From: Lentisphaeraceae bacterium
GTDB taxonomy: Bacteria; Verrucomicrobiota; Kiritimatiellia; RFP12; UBA1067
Assembly (NCBI GenBank): GCA_004551905.1
Contig: SFPL01000071.1
Location: 1-12,717 of the forward strand
Direction of reading: 5' to 3'
DNA length: 12,717 nt
Shown here one piece after another: positions 7,579 to 12,717 of this stretch; position 1 is the stretch's first letter, and each line of letters opens with the position of its first letter. Under the pieces are notes generated by a model. It had not been told where the DNA came from. It did no database searches and saw only the letters and a program-made list of their open reading frames with translations. Made by a program: the position numbers and the translations under genes.

Positions 7579-7603
7579 GGATTTGCCCCCTTGGCTTGAC
7601 AGA

Positions 7604-8647
7604 TCAGAAGAACCACTTGGCGCAGGCGAGCAGGCCCTGCTTCCAGGGGACGCGGTGGGAGACGCCGCTCTTGCCGGCGAACTCGGAGAGGTGCTCGACG
7701 TACCAGTCGTAGTTCCTCACCAGCGCCTGCTTGTTGGAGTACTTCGGGGCGAAGCCGAGGAGCCTCTCGGCCTTCTCGACCGAGACGAAGGAGTCGGTCG
7801 ACGCCGTCTCGTAGACCCACGGGTAGAGCGGCGAGGCGTGGAGCTTCTCGAGGATGCGCAGGATGAAGACGACCGGCTTCACCGGCATGCCGCGGATCTT
7901 CTTGCCGTGGCCGGCGCGGTCGAGCACCGCCTGGTAGTCCTCCCTCATCGTGGTGAACTCCTTCGCGCCGATGTTGAACGCGGTGGCCACCACGTCCTTG
8001 GGGTAGGTCATAGAGCTCCAGATCGCCGCGCAGAGGTCATCGACGTCCATCAGCTGGTAGCGGTTGTCGCCGGAGCCGATCATCGGGAAGCCGTGGCCGG
8101 TGTAGGCCCAGTCGTAGAGGAGCGCGAACACGCCGAGCCGCTCTGGGCCGATGAAGCTCTTCGGGCGGATGATCGAGACGCAGTAGCCCTCCTTGATCGC
8201 GGCGCGGCAGACCTCCTCGGCTTCGATCTTCGCCTGGCCGTAGGGGCCGACGCCGACCAGCGGGTCGGTCTCGTAGATCGGGTGCTTCTTCGGCACGCCG
8301 TAGACGGCGGTCGAGGAGATCTGGATCATGCGGTCCGCCTTGAAGCGGCGACAGGCGCCGAGCACGTTGCGGCAGCCGTCGACCTCGGTGGTGAAGATGT
8401 CCTTCTCGCTGTAGAGCGGCAGCGCCGCCGCGCAGTGGACCACGACGTCGCAGCCCTCGACCGTGCGGTCGACCGCCGCCTGGTCGCGCACGTCGCCGAG
8501 CGTGAACTTGAGCCACGGCTCGGACTTCTCGGGGTAGTCGAAGTCCGCGATGTCAAGCACCCGTATCTCCTCCACGCCCTTCGCGCGCAGGAACCTTATC
8601 AGATTGATTCCGAGAAACCCGGAACCGCCGGTTACTAGAACTTTCAT
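7604..8647 (-). CDS. NAD-dependent sugar epimerase/dehydratase
   Basis: Extended short-chain dehydrogenase/reductase of the GalE/RmlB-like superfamily, expected to modify a nucleotide sugar in the cytoplasm. The 347-residue product begins with the nucleotide-binding TGGSGFLG (6-13). GDVRD (51-55), HCAAALP (71-77), SST (111-113) and the catalytic YGQAK (Y136, K140) are all in place, followed by RPKSFIGPERLGVF. The C-terminal substrate domain is complete. The exact substrate is not clear. A longer reading from 8905 exists, but MKVLVTGGSG is the true N-terminus of the fold. The start has no Shine-Dalgarno sequence; TATAAT ends 7 nt before the ATG, so the transcript is probably leaderless. Likely first gene of an epimerase - phosphoribosyltransferase - phosphoglycosyl transferase unit. 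Confidence 0.92.
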   Translation of the reverse strand: MKVLVTGGSGFLGINLIRFLRAKGVEEIRVLDIADFDYPEKSEPWLKFTLGDVRDQAAVDRTVEGCDVVVHCAAALPLYSEKDIFTTEVDGCRNVLGACRRFKADRMIQISSTAVYGVPKKHPIYETDPLVGVGPYGQAKIEAEEVCRAAIKEGYCVSIIRPKSFIGPERLGVFALLYDWAYTGHGFPMIGSGDNRYQLMDVDDLCAAIWSSMTYPKDVVATAFNIGAKEFTTMREDYQAVLDRAGHGKKIRGMPVKPVVFILRILEKLHASPLYPWVYETASTDSFVSVEKAERLLGFAPKYSNKQALVRNYDWYVEHLSEFAGKSGVSHRVPWKQGLLACAKWFF

Positions 8648-8654
8648 AGGGCGT

Positions 8655-8663
8655 ATTATAGCA
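8655..8663 (-). promoter_or_regulatory. Extended -10 promoter of the epimerase gene
   Basis: The minus strand reads TGCTATAAT, then 7 nt, then ATG. This is a consensus TATAAT (8655-8660) with the TGn extension, in the 20-nt gap after the ElyC-like gene. With the usual 6-8 nt from -10 to start point, transcription would begin at or beside the A of the ATG. No ribosome binding site can fit, so this predicts a leaderless mRNA. No clear -35 box is seen. Confidence 0.6.
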
Positions 8664-8667
8664 TAAT

Positions 8668-9426
8668 TCACCGCAAAATCCGATAGCCCCAGTAGCCGAC
8701 GTACTCCTTGAGCATGAAGGAGTTCTTCATCAGCATGTCCGCCGACGGCGCGAGTGACCGGGGCAGAGCCAGCGACTCCGCTGCCACGATCCCCTCGTAG
8801 TCGATGGCCGCCGGCACCACCTCGACGTCCGCGGCGTGGCGGCGGAACATTAGGAGCGCGCGGCGCATGTGCCAGGACGAGGTGACGAGCAGCACCCGGC
8901 GGCACCCGGGGCGGTCCGCAAGCAGATTCGCGACGCGGCGCGCGTTCTCCTCGGTGTTGCGCGACTCGTTCTCGACCAGGATCGCCTCCTCGGGCACACC
9001 GAACTCCTTCAGGAGCGGCAGCGACGCCTCGCGCTCGCCTTCGCCCGAGGCGATCACGACCGGCGCCTTGCCGGCCTTCACGATCCGCGCCGCGTGCAGC
9101 ACCCGATCAGCCCCCATTAAGAGCTCCGCGTAGACGAGGCTGTTCGTGTCGGCGCCGACCCCCCCGCCAAGCACCACCACCGCGTCGGCCTCAGGCAGGT
9201 CCTCCACCCGCTGCGGCGGGTACATCCGCTCCAGCCGGCCGCCGAGGACCGCGTAGGCGAAGCCGGTTGAGAATATCCACAGCCAGAGCGTGCCCACGAG
9301 GACAAGCCACGTTCCGCCGCGGCGGCGTCCGAGCGCCAAAAAGACCAGCCCCGCGACGACCAGCGTCAGCGCGACCGACAACGGGCTCGTAAAATATCCC
9401 ACCATGCGGTTGACGGCAACCCCCAT
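8668..9426 (-). CDS. ElyC/SanA/YdcF-family (DUF218) membrane protein
   Basis: A 252-residue protein with two N-terminal membrane helices (about 15-32 and 38-60) followed by a DUF218 domain. Motifs are DAVVVLGGGV (81-90), VIASGEGEREASLPLL (124-139), ENESRNTEENARR (152-164) and VLLVTSSWHMRRALLMF (178-194), which match E. coli ElyC. ElyC and SanA affect envelope integrity and peptidoglycan or lipid-carrier supply; the biochemical activity is not firmly known. The start at 9426 is chosen because GGAGG lies 6 nt upstream and the ATG follows the glycosyltransferase stop by 1 nt (TAG-G-ATG). A longer frame from 9585 would overlap the glycosyltransferase and lacks hydrophobic sense. It fits the glycan cluster as a membrane-associated assembly or quality factor. 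Confidence 0.88.
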   Translation of the reverse strand: MGVAVNRMVGYFTSPLSVALTLVVAGLVFLALGRRRGGTWLVLVGTLWLWIFSTGFAYAVLGGRLERMYPPQRVEDLPEADAVVVLGGGVGADTNSLVYAELLMGADRVLHAARIVKAGKAPVVIASGEGEREASLPLLKEFGVPEEAILVENESRNTEENARRVANLLADRPGCRRVLLVTSSWHMRRALLMFRRHAADVEVVPAAIDYEGIVAAESLALPRSLAPSADMLMKNSFMLKEYVGYWGYRILR

Positions 9427-9427
9427 C

Positions 9428-10285
9428 CTACGCCTCCAATCCCTTCTTCCCGGCCGCCGACGCGAGCGCATCCGCAAGCATCGCGACGCGCTCCTCGCCG
9501 CCGGCGGCGAGATATCCCTTGAGGTAGACGAGTTCAGCGCCAGGCGCGGCGGCGGGGCCCGCTCCGTCCTCCCAGGCCGGCGCACCGTCGGTGGTAACCA
9601 CCTTCTTGCCGCGCGAGAGCGCCTCGGCGACGACGATGCCGAAGTTCTCGCTCAACGTCGGCAGGCAGAAAACGTCGCACCAATCGAACGCCGCCTCCTT
9701 CTCCTCGCCGCGCGCGTCGGAGACGACCCTGAGCTCGAAGCCGAGCCGCCGCGTCGCCTCCTCCAGAAACCGCACTCCCTTCAGCTGATGACGCCTACCC
9801 ATGTAGAGGACACGCGGAGCAGCAGCAGAAATTGATAATTTAGGTCTGACCTTAATTATCACTTTTGGACCCCAGCCGAAGCCGCGGATGTCGACCACCT
9901 CGGCCTTCGCCTTCGGCTCGTACTTCTCGATCCACCCCTTCTCCGCCGCGCAGGTCGCGACCACCCGCGCCGCCTTCCGGAGAAAGAGGCGCTCAAACGA
10001 GCGCACGAGCCGTTTCTTCCAGGCACTGTACTTCAGGCGCACCGGATCGTAGCACGCCTCCGGCATCCTGACGAGCCGCCGCGCGAAAAGACCCGCCCAC
10101 CAGAGGCACGGCAGCCAGCCGCAGTGCGTCCACACCTCGTCGGCGCGGCGGAGCGCCGCGGGCGAGGCCCAGGTCGCGAACGAAACCTCGTCGCCGCGCA
10201 CCGACTGCCGTTCGGCGATGCGCCGCGCGATGACGGCGGCGCCGTTGGTGTCCTCCCAGCCGGCGCAGACATGGAGGATCTTCAT
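9428..10285 (-). CDS. GT4-type glycosyltransferase
   Basis: A 285-residue GT-B glycosyltransferase that should add a sugar from a nucleotide donor to a surface-glycan precursor at the cytoplasmic membrane face. The N-terminal MKILHVCAGWEDTNGAAVIA (1-20) is the acceptor-domain start. The donor-site motifs are MGRRHQLKG (162-170) and PTLSENFGIVVAEALSRGKK (209-228), followed by TTDGAPAWED. It is short (usual GT4 about 350), mainly in the N-terminal domain. Residues 141-153 (KVIIKVRPKLSIS), in the linker before the donor domain, are encoded by an AT-rich palindrome and use codons (ATA, AGA, TTA, TCA) unlike the rest of the gene. The ATG overlaps the stop of the upstream remnant as ATGA; AGAGGG lies 7 nt upstream. 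Acceptor and donor sugars are unknown. Confidence 0.87.
   Translation of the reverse strand: MKILHVCAGWEDTNGAAVIARRIAERQSVRGDEVSFATWASPAALRRADEVWTHCGWLPCLWWAGLFARRLVRMPEACYDPVRLKYSAWKKRLVRSFERLFLRKAARVVATCAAEKGWIEKYEPKAKAEVVDIRGFGWGPKVIIKVRPKLSISAAAPRVLYMGRRHQLKGVRFLEEATRRLGFELRVVSDARGEEKEAAFDWCDVFCLPTLSENFGIVVAEALSRGKKVVTTDGAPAWEDGAGPAAAPGAELVYLKGYLAAGGEERVAMLADALASAAGKKGLEA
9829..9865. repeat. In-frame AT-rich palindromic insert in GT gene
   Basis: The arms 9829-9846 and 9848-9865 are complementary at 16 of 18 positions around a single central base (inner 14 bases: TGATAATTTAGGTC against GACCTTAATTATCA, one mismatch). The segment is about 27% GC inside a gene well over 60% GC. It is read in frame as KVIIKVRPKLSI and starts exactly on a codon boundary at residue 141. 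It looks like a small palindromic element inserted into a coding region, comparable in kind to Rickettsia palindromic elements. A family of copies cannot be shown from this window. Confidence 0.65.
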
Positions 10286-10479
10286 CTCGCCGCCCTCTTG
10301 AGCCAGCGCATGCCGCACTGCTCATCCACGCCGCCCAGCGCCTCGTCCACCGCGCGCGTCACCCCGAAGCGGGCGTTGCCGTAGTCGTGGCCGGAGAGAA
10401 CCGCCGCGCTCGACGACTTGAGAAGCGCAAGCTCGCGCGGATGCGAGGCGATCCTCCACAGCTGCGCGAGCTTGTTCAT
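10282..10479 (-). pseudogene. Probable internally deleted SAM methyltransferase remnant
   Basis: A 65-codon frame with GC-rich third positions. The first 25 residues (MNKLAQLWRIASHPRELAL...) read like the N-terminus of glycan-cluster methyltransferases. Residues from about 28 on (AVLSGHDYGNARFGVTRAVD) read like the C-terminal end of class I SAM-dependent methyltransferases of the Methyltransf_24/TylF kind, whose usual text is GG-hydrophobic-GHDY ... GV-RAVDE. The whole SAM-binding core would be missing, so I read it as an in-frame internal deletion. It lies 24 nt after the tsf stop, in the same frame as tsf (separated by TGA and eight codons), has no visible Shine-Dalgarno sequence, and overlaps the glycosyltransferase ATG as ATGA. 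It may survive because it couples translation to the glycosyltransferase. Alternative: a genuine small protein of unknown function. Confidence 0.5.
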
Positions 10480-10503
10480 GAGCCAGTCGGTGGCCCAGAG
10501 TCG

Positions 10504-11337
10504 TCAGGCGCCGAGCTGCATGCGGCAGAAGCGCTTCACCGCGACGGGCGCGCCGATTTCCTTGGAGATCGAGGCGAGGTACTGCTCGACGGTGATGTCG
10601 CCGTCGGCGACGTAATCCTGCTTCAGCAGGCAGATCTGCGAGCAGAACTTGGCGGCCATGCCCTTCTTGATGCCGACGAGCGCCTGCTCGGGCGGGAGCT
10701 TTCCCTTCTGCTCCTTGAGCACGTTGAGCTTGATCTCAAGCTCGGCATCGATCTCGGCCTGCGGAACCTCGTCCGGCTTCACGTACTTCGGCGCGTTCGC
10801 CGCGACGTGGAGGCAGACCATGTGCGCCGCCTCGTCGAGCTTCGCGTCCGCCTTGTCGCAGGCGAGCTCCACCAGGACGCCGATCTTGCCGCCCATGTGG
10901 ATGTAGCCGGAGAGAACGCCGGCGCCGGAGAGCTCGTAGCGCTCGCTGCGGCGGATCTTCACATTCTCGCCGGTCTTGGTGAGCAGCATCTTGTAGTCGT
11001 CGGCGAGGGTGGACTCGATGTCCTTGCCCTCAAGCGCGACCTTCGCCGCGTCGTCCACGAACTTCACGAACGCCTCGGTCTTGGCCACGAAGTCGGTCTC
11101 GCAGTTGACCTCGGCGAGCGCCATCGACTTCCTGTCGGCGGCCTCGGCGAGGGCGACGATGCCCTGCTTGGACTCCTTGTCGACGCGCTTGGCGGCGACG
11201 GCGAGGCCCTTCTCACGCAGGTACTTGACAGCTTCGTCCATGTCGCCGTTCGAGGCGGCAAGCGCCTCCTTGCAGGCGCCCATGCCCGCAGCGGTTGCTT
11301 CGCGCAGCTGCTTGATCATGTCAATCGTGATAGTCAT
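10504..11337 (-). CDS. tsf: Translation elongation factor Ts
   Basis: EF-Ts is the guanine-nucleotide exchange factor for EF-Tu in the cytoplasm. The 277-residue product has the N-terminal UBA-like domain (IDMIKQLREATAAGMGACKEAL, about 5-26), the diagnostic TDFVAKT (81-87), the core block GENVKIRRSER (123-133), and a dimerisation-type C-terminal domain with DYVADGDITVEQYL (241-254). Length is normal for a typical bacterial EF-Ts. The ATG at 11337 is fixed by AAGGAG 7 nt upstream; in-frame codons further 5' are rejected. It follows rpsB by 56 nt without a visible terminator or promoter, the usual rpsB-tsf pairing, so it is probably driven from the rpsB promoter. Confidence 0.98.
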   Translation of the reverse strand: MTITIDMIKQLREATAAGMGACKEALAASNGDMDEAVKYLREKGLAVAAKRVDKESKQGIVALAEAADRKSMALAEVNCETDFVAKTEAFVKFVDDAAKVALEGKDIESTLADDYKMLLTKTGENVKIRRSERYELSGAGVLSGYIHMGGKIGVLVELACDKADAKLDEAAHMVCLHVAANAPKYVKPDEVPQAEIDAELEIKLNVLKEQKGKLPPEQALVGIKKGMAAKFCSQICLLKQDYVADGDITVEQYLASISKEIGAPVAVKRFCRMQLGA

Positions 11338-11393
11338 CGAAATTCTCCTTACTTTACAGTTGCTGGGTTGATGCTTGCTTGCCGGACCCCGCC

Positions 11394-12428
11394 TCACTCG
11401 GCGGCGGGAGCGGCGGGCGCCTCGGCAGGCGCCTCGACCGGAGCCTCGGCAGGGGCGGCGGCCTTGACGGCGGCCTCGGCCTCGACGACGGCGGCCTTGC
11501 GCTTGGCGGCGAGGTCGGCCTTCGCCTTCGACTCGGCGGCCTCCTTGGCCTTGCGCGCGGCGGCCTTGACGTCGGCGCCGATGCCCTTCTTCGAGCCGCG
11601 GCGCTCGCCGGACGGCTTGGTGGCCATGGCCTTGCGCTCGGCGCGGGCGGCCTTCTCGGCCTCGTCGCGGGACTTGCGCTCGGCTTCGCGGCGCTTGTTC
11701 TCCTCAGCGGCCTTGGCGCTGTACTCATCGTTGGCGGTCTTGATCACCTTGGCGATGCCGTCGAGAATCAGCTTGACGCCGTTGACGCTGTCGTCGTTGC
11801 CGGGGATCACGTAGTCGATCGGCTCGGGGTCGGCGTTGGTGTCGACGACGGCGACGACCGGGATGCCGAGGCGGGTCGCCTCCTTGACGGCGTTCGCCTC
11901 CTTGACGCAGTCGACGATGAAGACGCAGCCGGGCTCGACCGCCATTTCGGCGATGCCGGAGAGGTTCTTCTCGAGCTTGGCGAGCTCACGGCGGAGCATC
12001 GAGTTCTCCTGCTTATGCTCGGAGAGCTGGCCACCGTTGGCCTTAGCCGTCGCCTGCAGCTGGTGCATGCGCTTGACGGAGGAGCGGATCGTCTTGGCGT
12101 TGGTGAGGGTGCCGCCGAGCCAGCGCTCGGTGACGTAGAACTGGTCGACTTCGACCGCCGCGGCCTTGACCATCTCGGCCATCTGCTTCTTGGTGGCGAC
12201 GAAGAGGATCTTCTTGCCAGCGAGGACCGTGTCGCGCACGAACGCGGCCGCTTCGTCGAGCATCTCGACCGACTGCTGCAGGTCGATGATGTGGATTCCG
12301 TTGCGCTTGTCAAAGATGTAGCCCTTCATCTTCGGGTTCCAGCGCTTGGTCTGGTGGCCGAAGTGAAGACCGGCGTCAAACATGTCCTTGAGCGTGATGC
12401 CCGTGAGGGCGGACGTAGGCATTTCCAT
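11394..12428 (-). CDS. rpsB: 30S ribosomal protein uS2 with long C-terminal tail
   Basis: uS2 binds the 30S head-body junction late in assembly. The 344-residue product contains a complete core: LHFGHQTKRWNPKMKGYIF (21-39), GIHIIDLQQS (44-53), ERWLGGTLTNAKTIRSS (101-117) and GIPVVAVVDTNADPEPIDYV (188-207). The core ends near residue 240. A further 105 residues follow: first a Lys/Arg/Glu/Ala-rich, probably helical part, then an Ala-Pro-Glu end with repeats of the type APAEAPVEAPAEAPAAPAAE. Ordinary uS2 is about 230-260 residues. The first ATG (12428) is chosen because AAAGGAG lies 8 nt upstream; a second ATG two codons later is less well spaced. Preceded by its own promoter and leader, and followed by tsf. 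Confidence 0.97.
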   Translation of the reverse strand: MEMPTSALTGITLKDMFDAGLHFGHQTKRWNPKMKGYIFDKRNGIHIIDLQQSVEMLDEAAAFVRDTVLAGKKILFVATKKQMAEMVKAAAVEVDQFYVTERWLGGTLTNAKTIRSSVKRMHQLQATAKANGGQLSEHKQENSMLRRELAKLEKNLSGIAEMAVEPGCVFIVDCVKEANAVKEATRLGIPVVAVVDTNADPEPIDYVIPGNDDSVNGVKLILDGIAKVIKTANDEYSAKAAEENKRREAERKSRDEAEKAARAERKAMATKPSGERRGSKKGIGADVKAAARKAKEAAESKAKADLAAKRKAAVVEAEAAVKAAAPAEAPVEAPAEAPAAPAAE

Positions 12429-12526
12429 ATTCTTTTCTCCTTTTTGAACTGTTGATTCAATCCGCTTTGGCAGGGGATGGAAGGCCCCGGCTCGTTCGCT
12501 TCAACCCGCCCACCATGGGCGAATCG
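12429..12526 (-). promoter_or_regulatory. rpsB 5' leader with hairpins
   Basis: About 98 nt lie between the predicted start point and the rpsB ATG. The leader can form a perfect 6-bp hairpin with a 3-nt loop at 12507-12521 (CGCCCA/TGGGCG), a GGGG/CCCC hairpin at 12473-12488, and a 5-bp TTGAA/TTCAA hairpin at 12444-12460 that abuts the Shine-Dalgarno AAAGGAG (12437-12443). In many bacteria uS2 represses its own operon through the leader RNA; such a role here is inference and I do not recognise a named leader family. Confidence 0.4.
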
Positions 12527-12532
12527 GTATGT

Positions 12533-12562
12533 AGTATACCAAAACGGGCTGCCGCGTGTCAA
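12533..12562 (-). promoter_or_regulatory. Sigma70-type promoter of rpsB-tsf
   Basis: The minus strand carries TTGACA (12557-12562), an 18-nt spacer and TATACT (12533-12538). The -35 is a perfect consensus match and the -10 differs at one base; the -10 is also preceded by TGG, giving an extended -10. Predicted transcription start is near 12526, about 98 nt before the rpsB ATG. This is the best canonical promoter in the window and fits high expression of ribosomal genes. Confidence 0.8.
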
Positions 12563-12579
12563 ACGGGGGTAGCCAACGC

Positions 12580-12593
12580 CACGGATTACAAAT
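12580..12593 (-). repeat. ATTTGTAATCCGTG repeat, right copy
   Basis: The plus strand reads CACGGATTACAAAT, the exact reverse complement of 126-139. It lies just upstream of the rpsB -35 box. The two copies flank the complete one-direction gene block in inverted orientation. Confidence 0.5.
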
Positions 12594-12638
12594 ACCCCCG
12601 TCGTCTCGGCTGCGCCGAGCCGCCGTGGACATTTGTAA
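12586..12638. repeat. 53-nt inverted-repeat element with inner hairpin
   Basis: The ends are TTACAAAT (12586-12593) and ATTTGTAA (12631-12638), exact inverted repeats of 8 nt. Inside lies a perfect 6-bp hairpin, CTCGGC-TGC-GCCGAG (12605-12619). The left end is shared with the 14-nt repeat. The arrangement resembles a small non-autonomous or REP-type element; no transposase is nearby and no target duplication was seen. Confidence 0.4.
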
Positions 12639-12717
12639 GCGGTTTTGCGCGACGAGACCCTGCCGCACAGCCTGTTCAAGGCATGACAAGCCACCCGACG
12701 GGATGCCGACGGGGACA

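Larger units (their letters stand above)
12429..12717. other. Intergenic region upstream of rpsB
   Basis: No gene is supported in these 289 bases. Open frames here have no family features, and the upstream part resembles repeat sequence. Contents are the rpsB leader and promoter, the right copy of the 14-nt repeat, a 53-nt inverted-repeat element at 12586-12638, and about 80 further bases to the window edge in which I see no tRNA, gene end or promoter. Confidence 0.6.

Noticed and set aside
8648..8905. Longer N-terminus for the epimerase starting at 8905
   Set aside because: The extra 86 residues have no fold sense and overlap the ElyC-like gene; MKVLVTGGSG is the natural start and has its own promoter.
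9427..9585. Longer N-terminus for the ElyC-like protein starting at 9585
   Set aside because: The added residues are Arg/Pro-rich, overlap the glycosyltransferase, and a GGAGG site fixes the start at 9426.
11338..11393. Possible terminator or promoter between rpsB and tsf
   Set aside because: No hairpin with a T-run and no -10/-35 pair is visible; only the tsf Shine-Dalgarno sequence.
10387..12455. Plus-strand open frames opposite tsf and rpsB
   Set aside because: Antisense to unmistakable EF-Ts and uS2; Leu/Gly/Val-rich shadow translations.
12326..12694. Minus-strand open frame of 122 codons upstream of rpsB
   Set aside because: It runs through the rpsB promoter and leader into rpsB in another frame, with no recognisable domain.

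Overview
This 12.7 kb window is high-GC bacterial chromosome. Every gene I accept lies on the minus strand, so the text below runs from high to low coordinates. Two lipoproteins with clear lipoboxes, a secreted LysM protein and a periplasmic-type ApbE point to a Gram-negative-type envelope. Condensin ScpAB, a uS2 protein with a long Ala/Lys/Glu/Pro-rich tail, and very GC-rich codons would fit a member of the PVC group such as Kiritimatiellota or Lentisphaerota. That placement is inference; no 16S gene or other decisive marker is present.

Layout. (1) 12429-12717 is non-coding. It holds a repeat-like block and a good sigma70-type promoter with a leader of about 100 nt feeding rpsB (uS2) and tsf (EF-Ts). 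(2) 10504-6461 is a surface-glycan segment. It contains a 65-codon remnant that looks like an internally deleted SAM methyltransferase, a GT4-type glycosyltransferase, an ElyC/SanA/YdcF-type membrane protein, an extended-SDR sugar epimerase/dehydratase, a PRPP-dependent phosphoribosyltransferase and a small phosphoglycosyl transferase of the PglC/WcaJ type. (3) 6435-4812 is scpA-scpB (condensin accessory proteins). (4) 4822-3090 is an unusual envelope trio: a TPR/coiled-coil/LysM lipoprotein, an 80-residue protein with a C-terminal membrane helix, and a secreted coiled-coil/LysM protein. (5) 3079-152 is purD, a WalJ/YycJ-type metallo-beta-lactamase-fold protein and an ApbE flavin transferase, followed by a strong hairpin at 47-77 that may end transcription.

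Most junctions are tight: ATGA or GTGA overlaps, or gaps of 1-60 nt. Much of the window could therefore be read as one long transcript. Two internal promoters stand out. Perfect TGnTATAAT boxes sit only 7 and 10 nt before the ATG of the epimerase and of scpA, which predicts leaderless or nearly leaderless mRNAs and splits the block into at least three transcription units.

The less ordinary signals are: a 37-nt AT-rich near-perfect palindrome inserted in frame in the linker of the glycosyltransferase (similar in kind to Rickettsia palindromic elements); the collapsed methyltransferase remnant; the LysM / tail-anchored / LysM trio; an insertion of about 12 residues in PurD; the uS2 C-terminal extension; and a 14-nt sequence (ATTTGTAATCCGTG) present in inverted orientation at both ends of the gene block. 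I see no CRISPR array, phage, toxin-antitoxin or restriction system, rRNA or tRNA.
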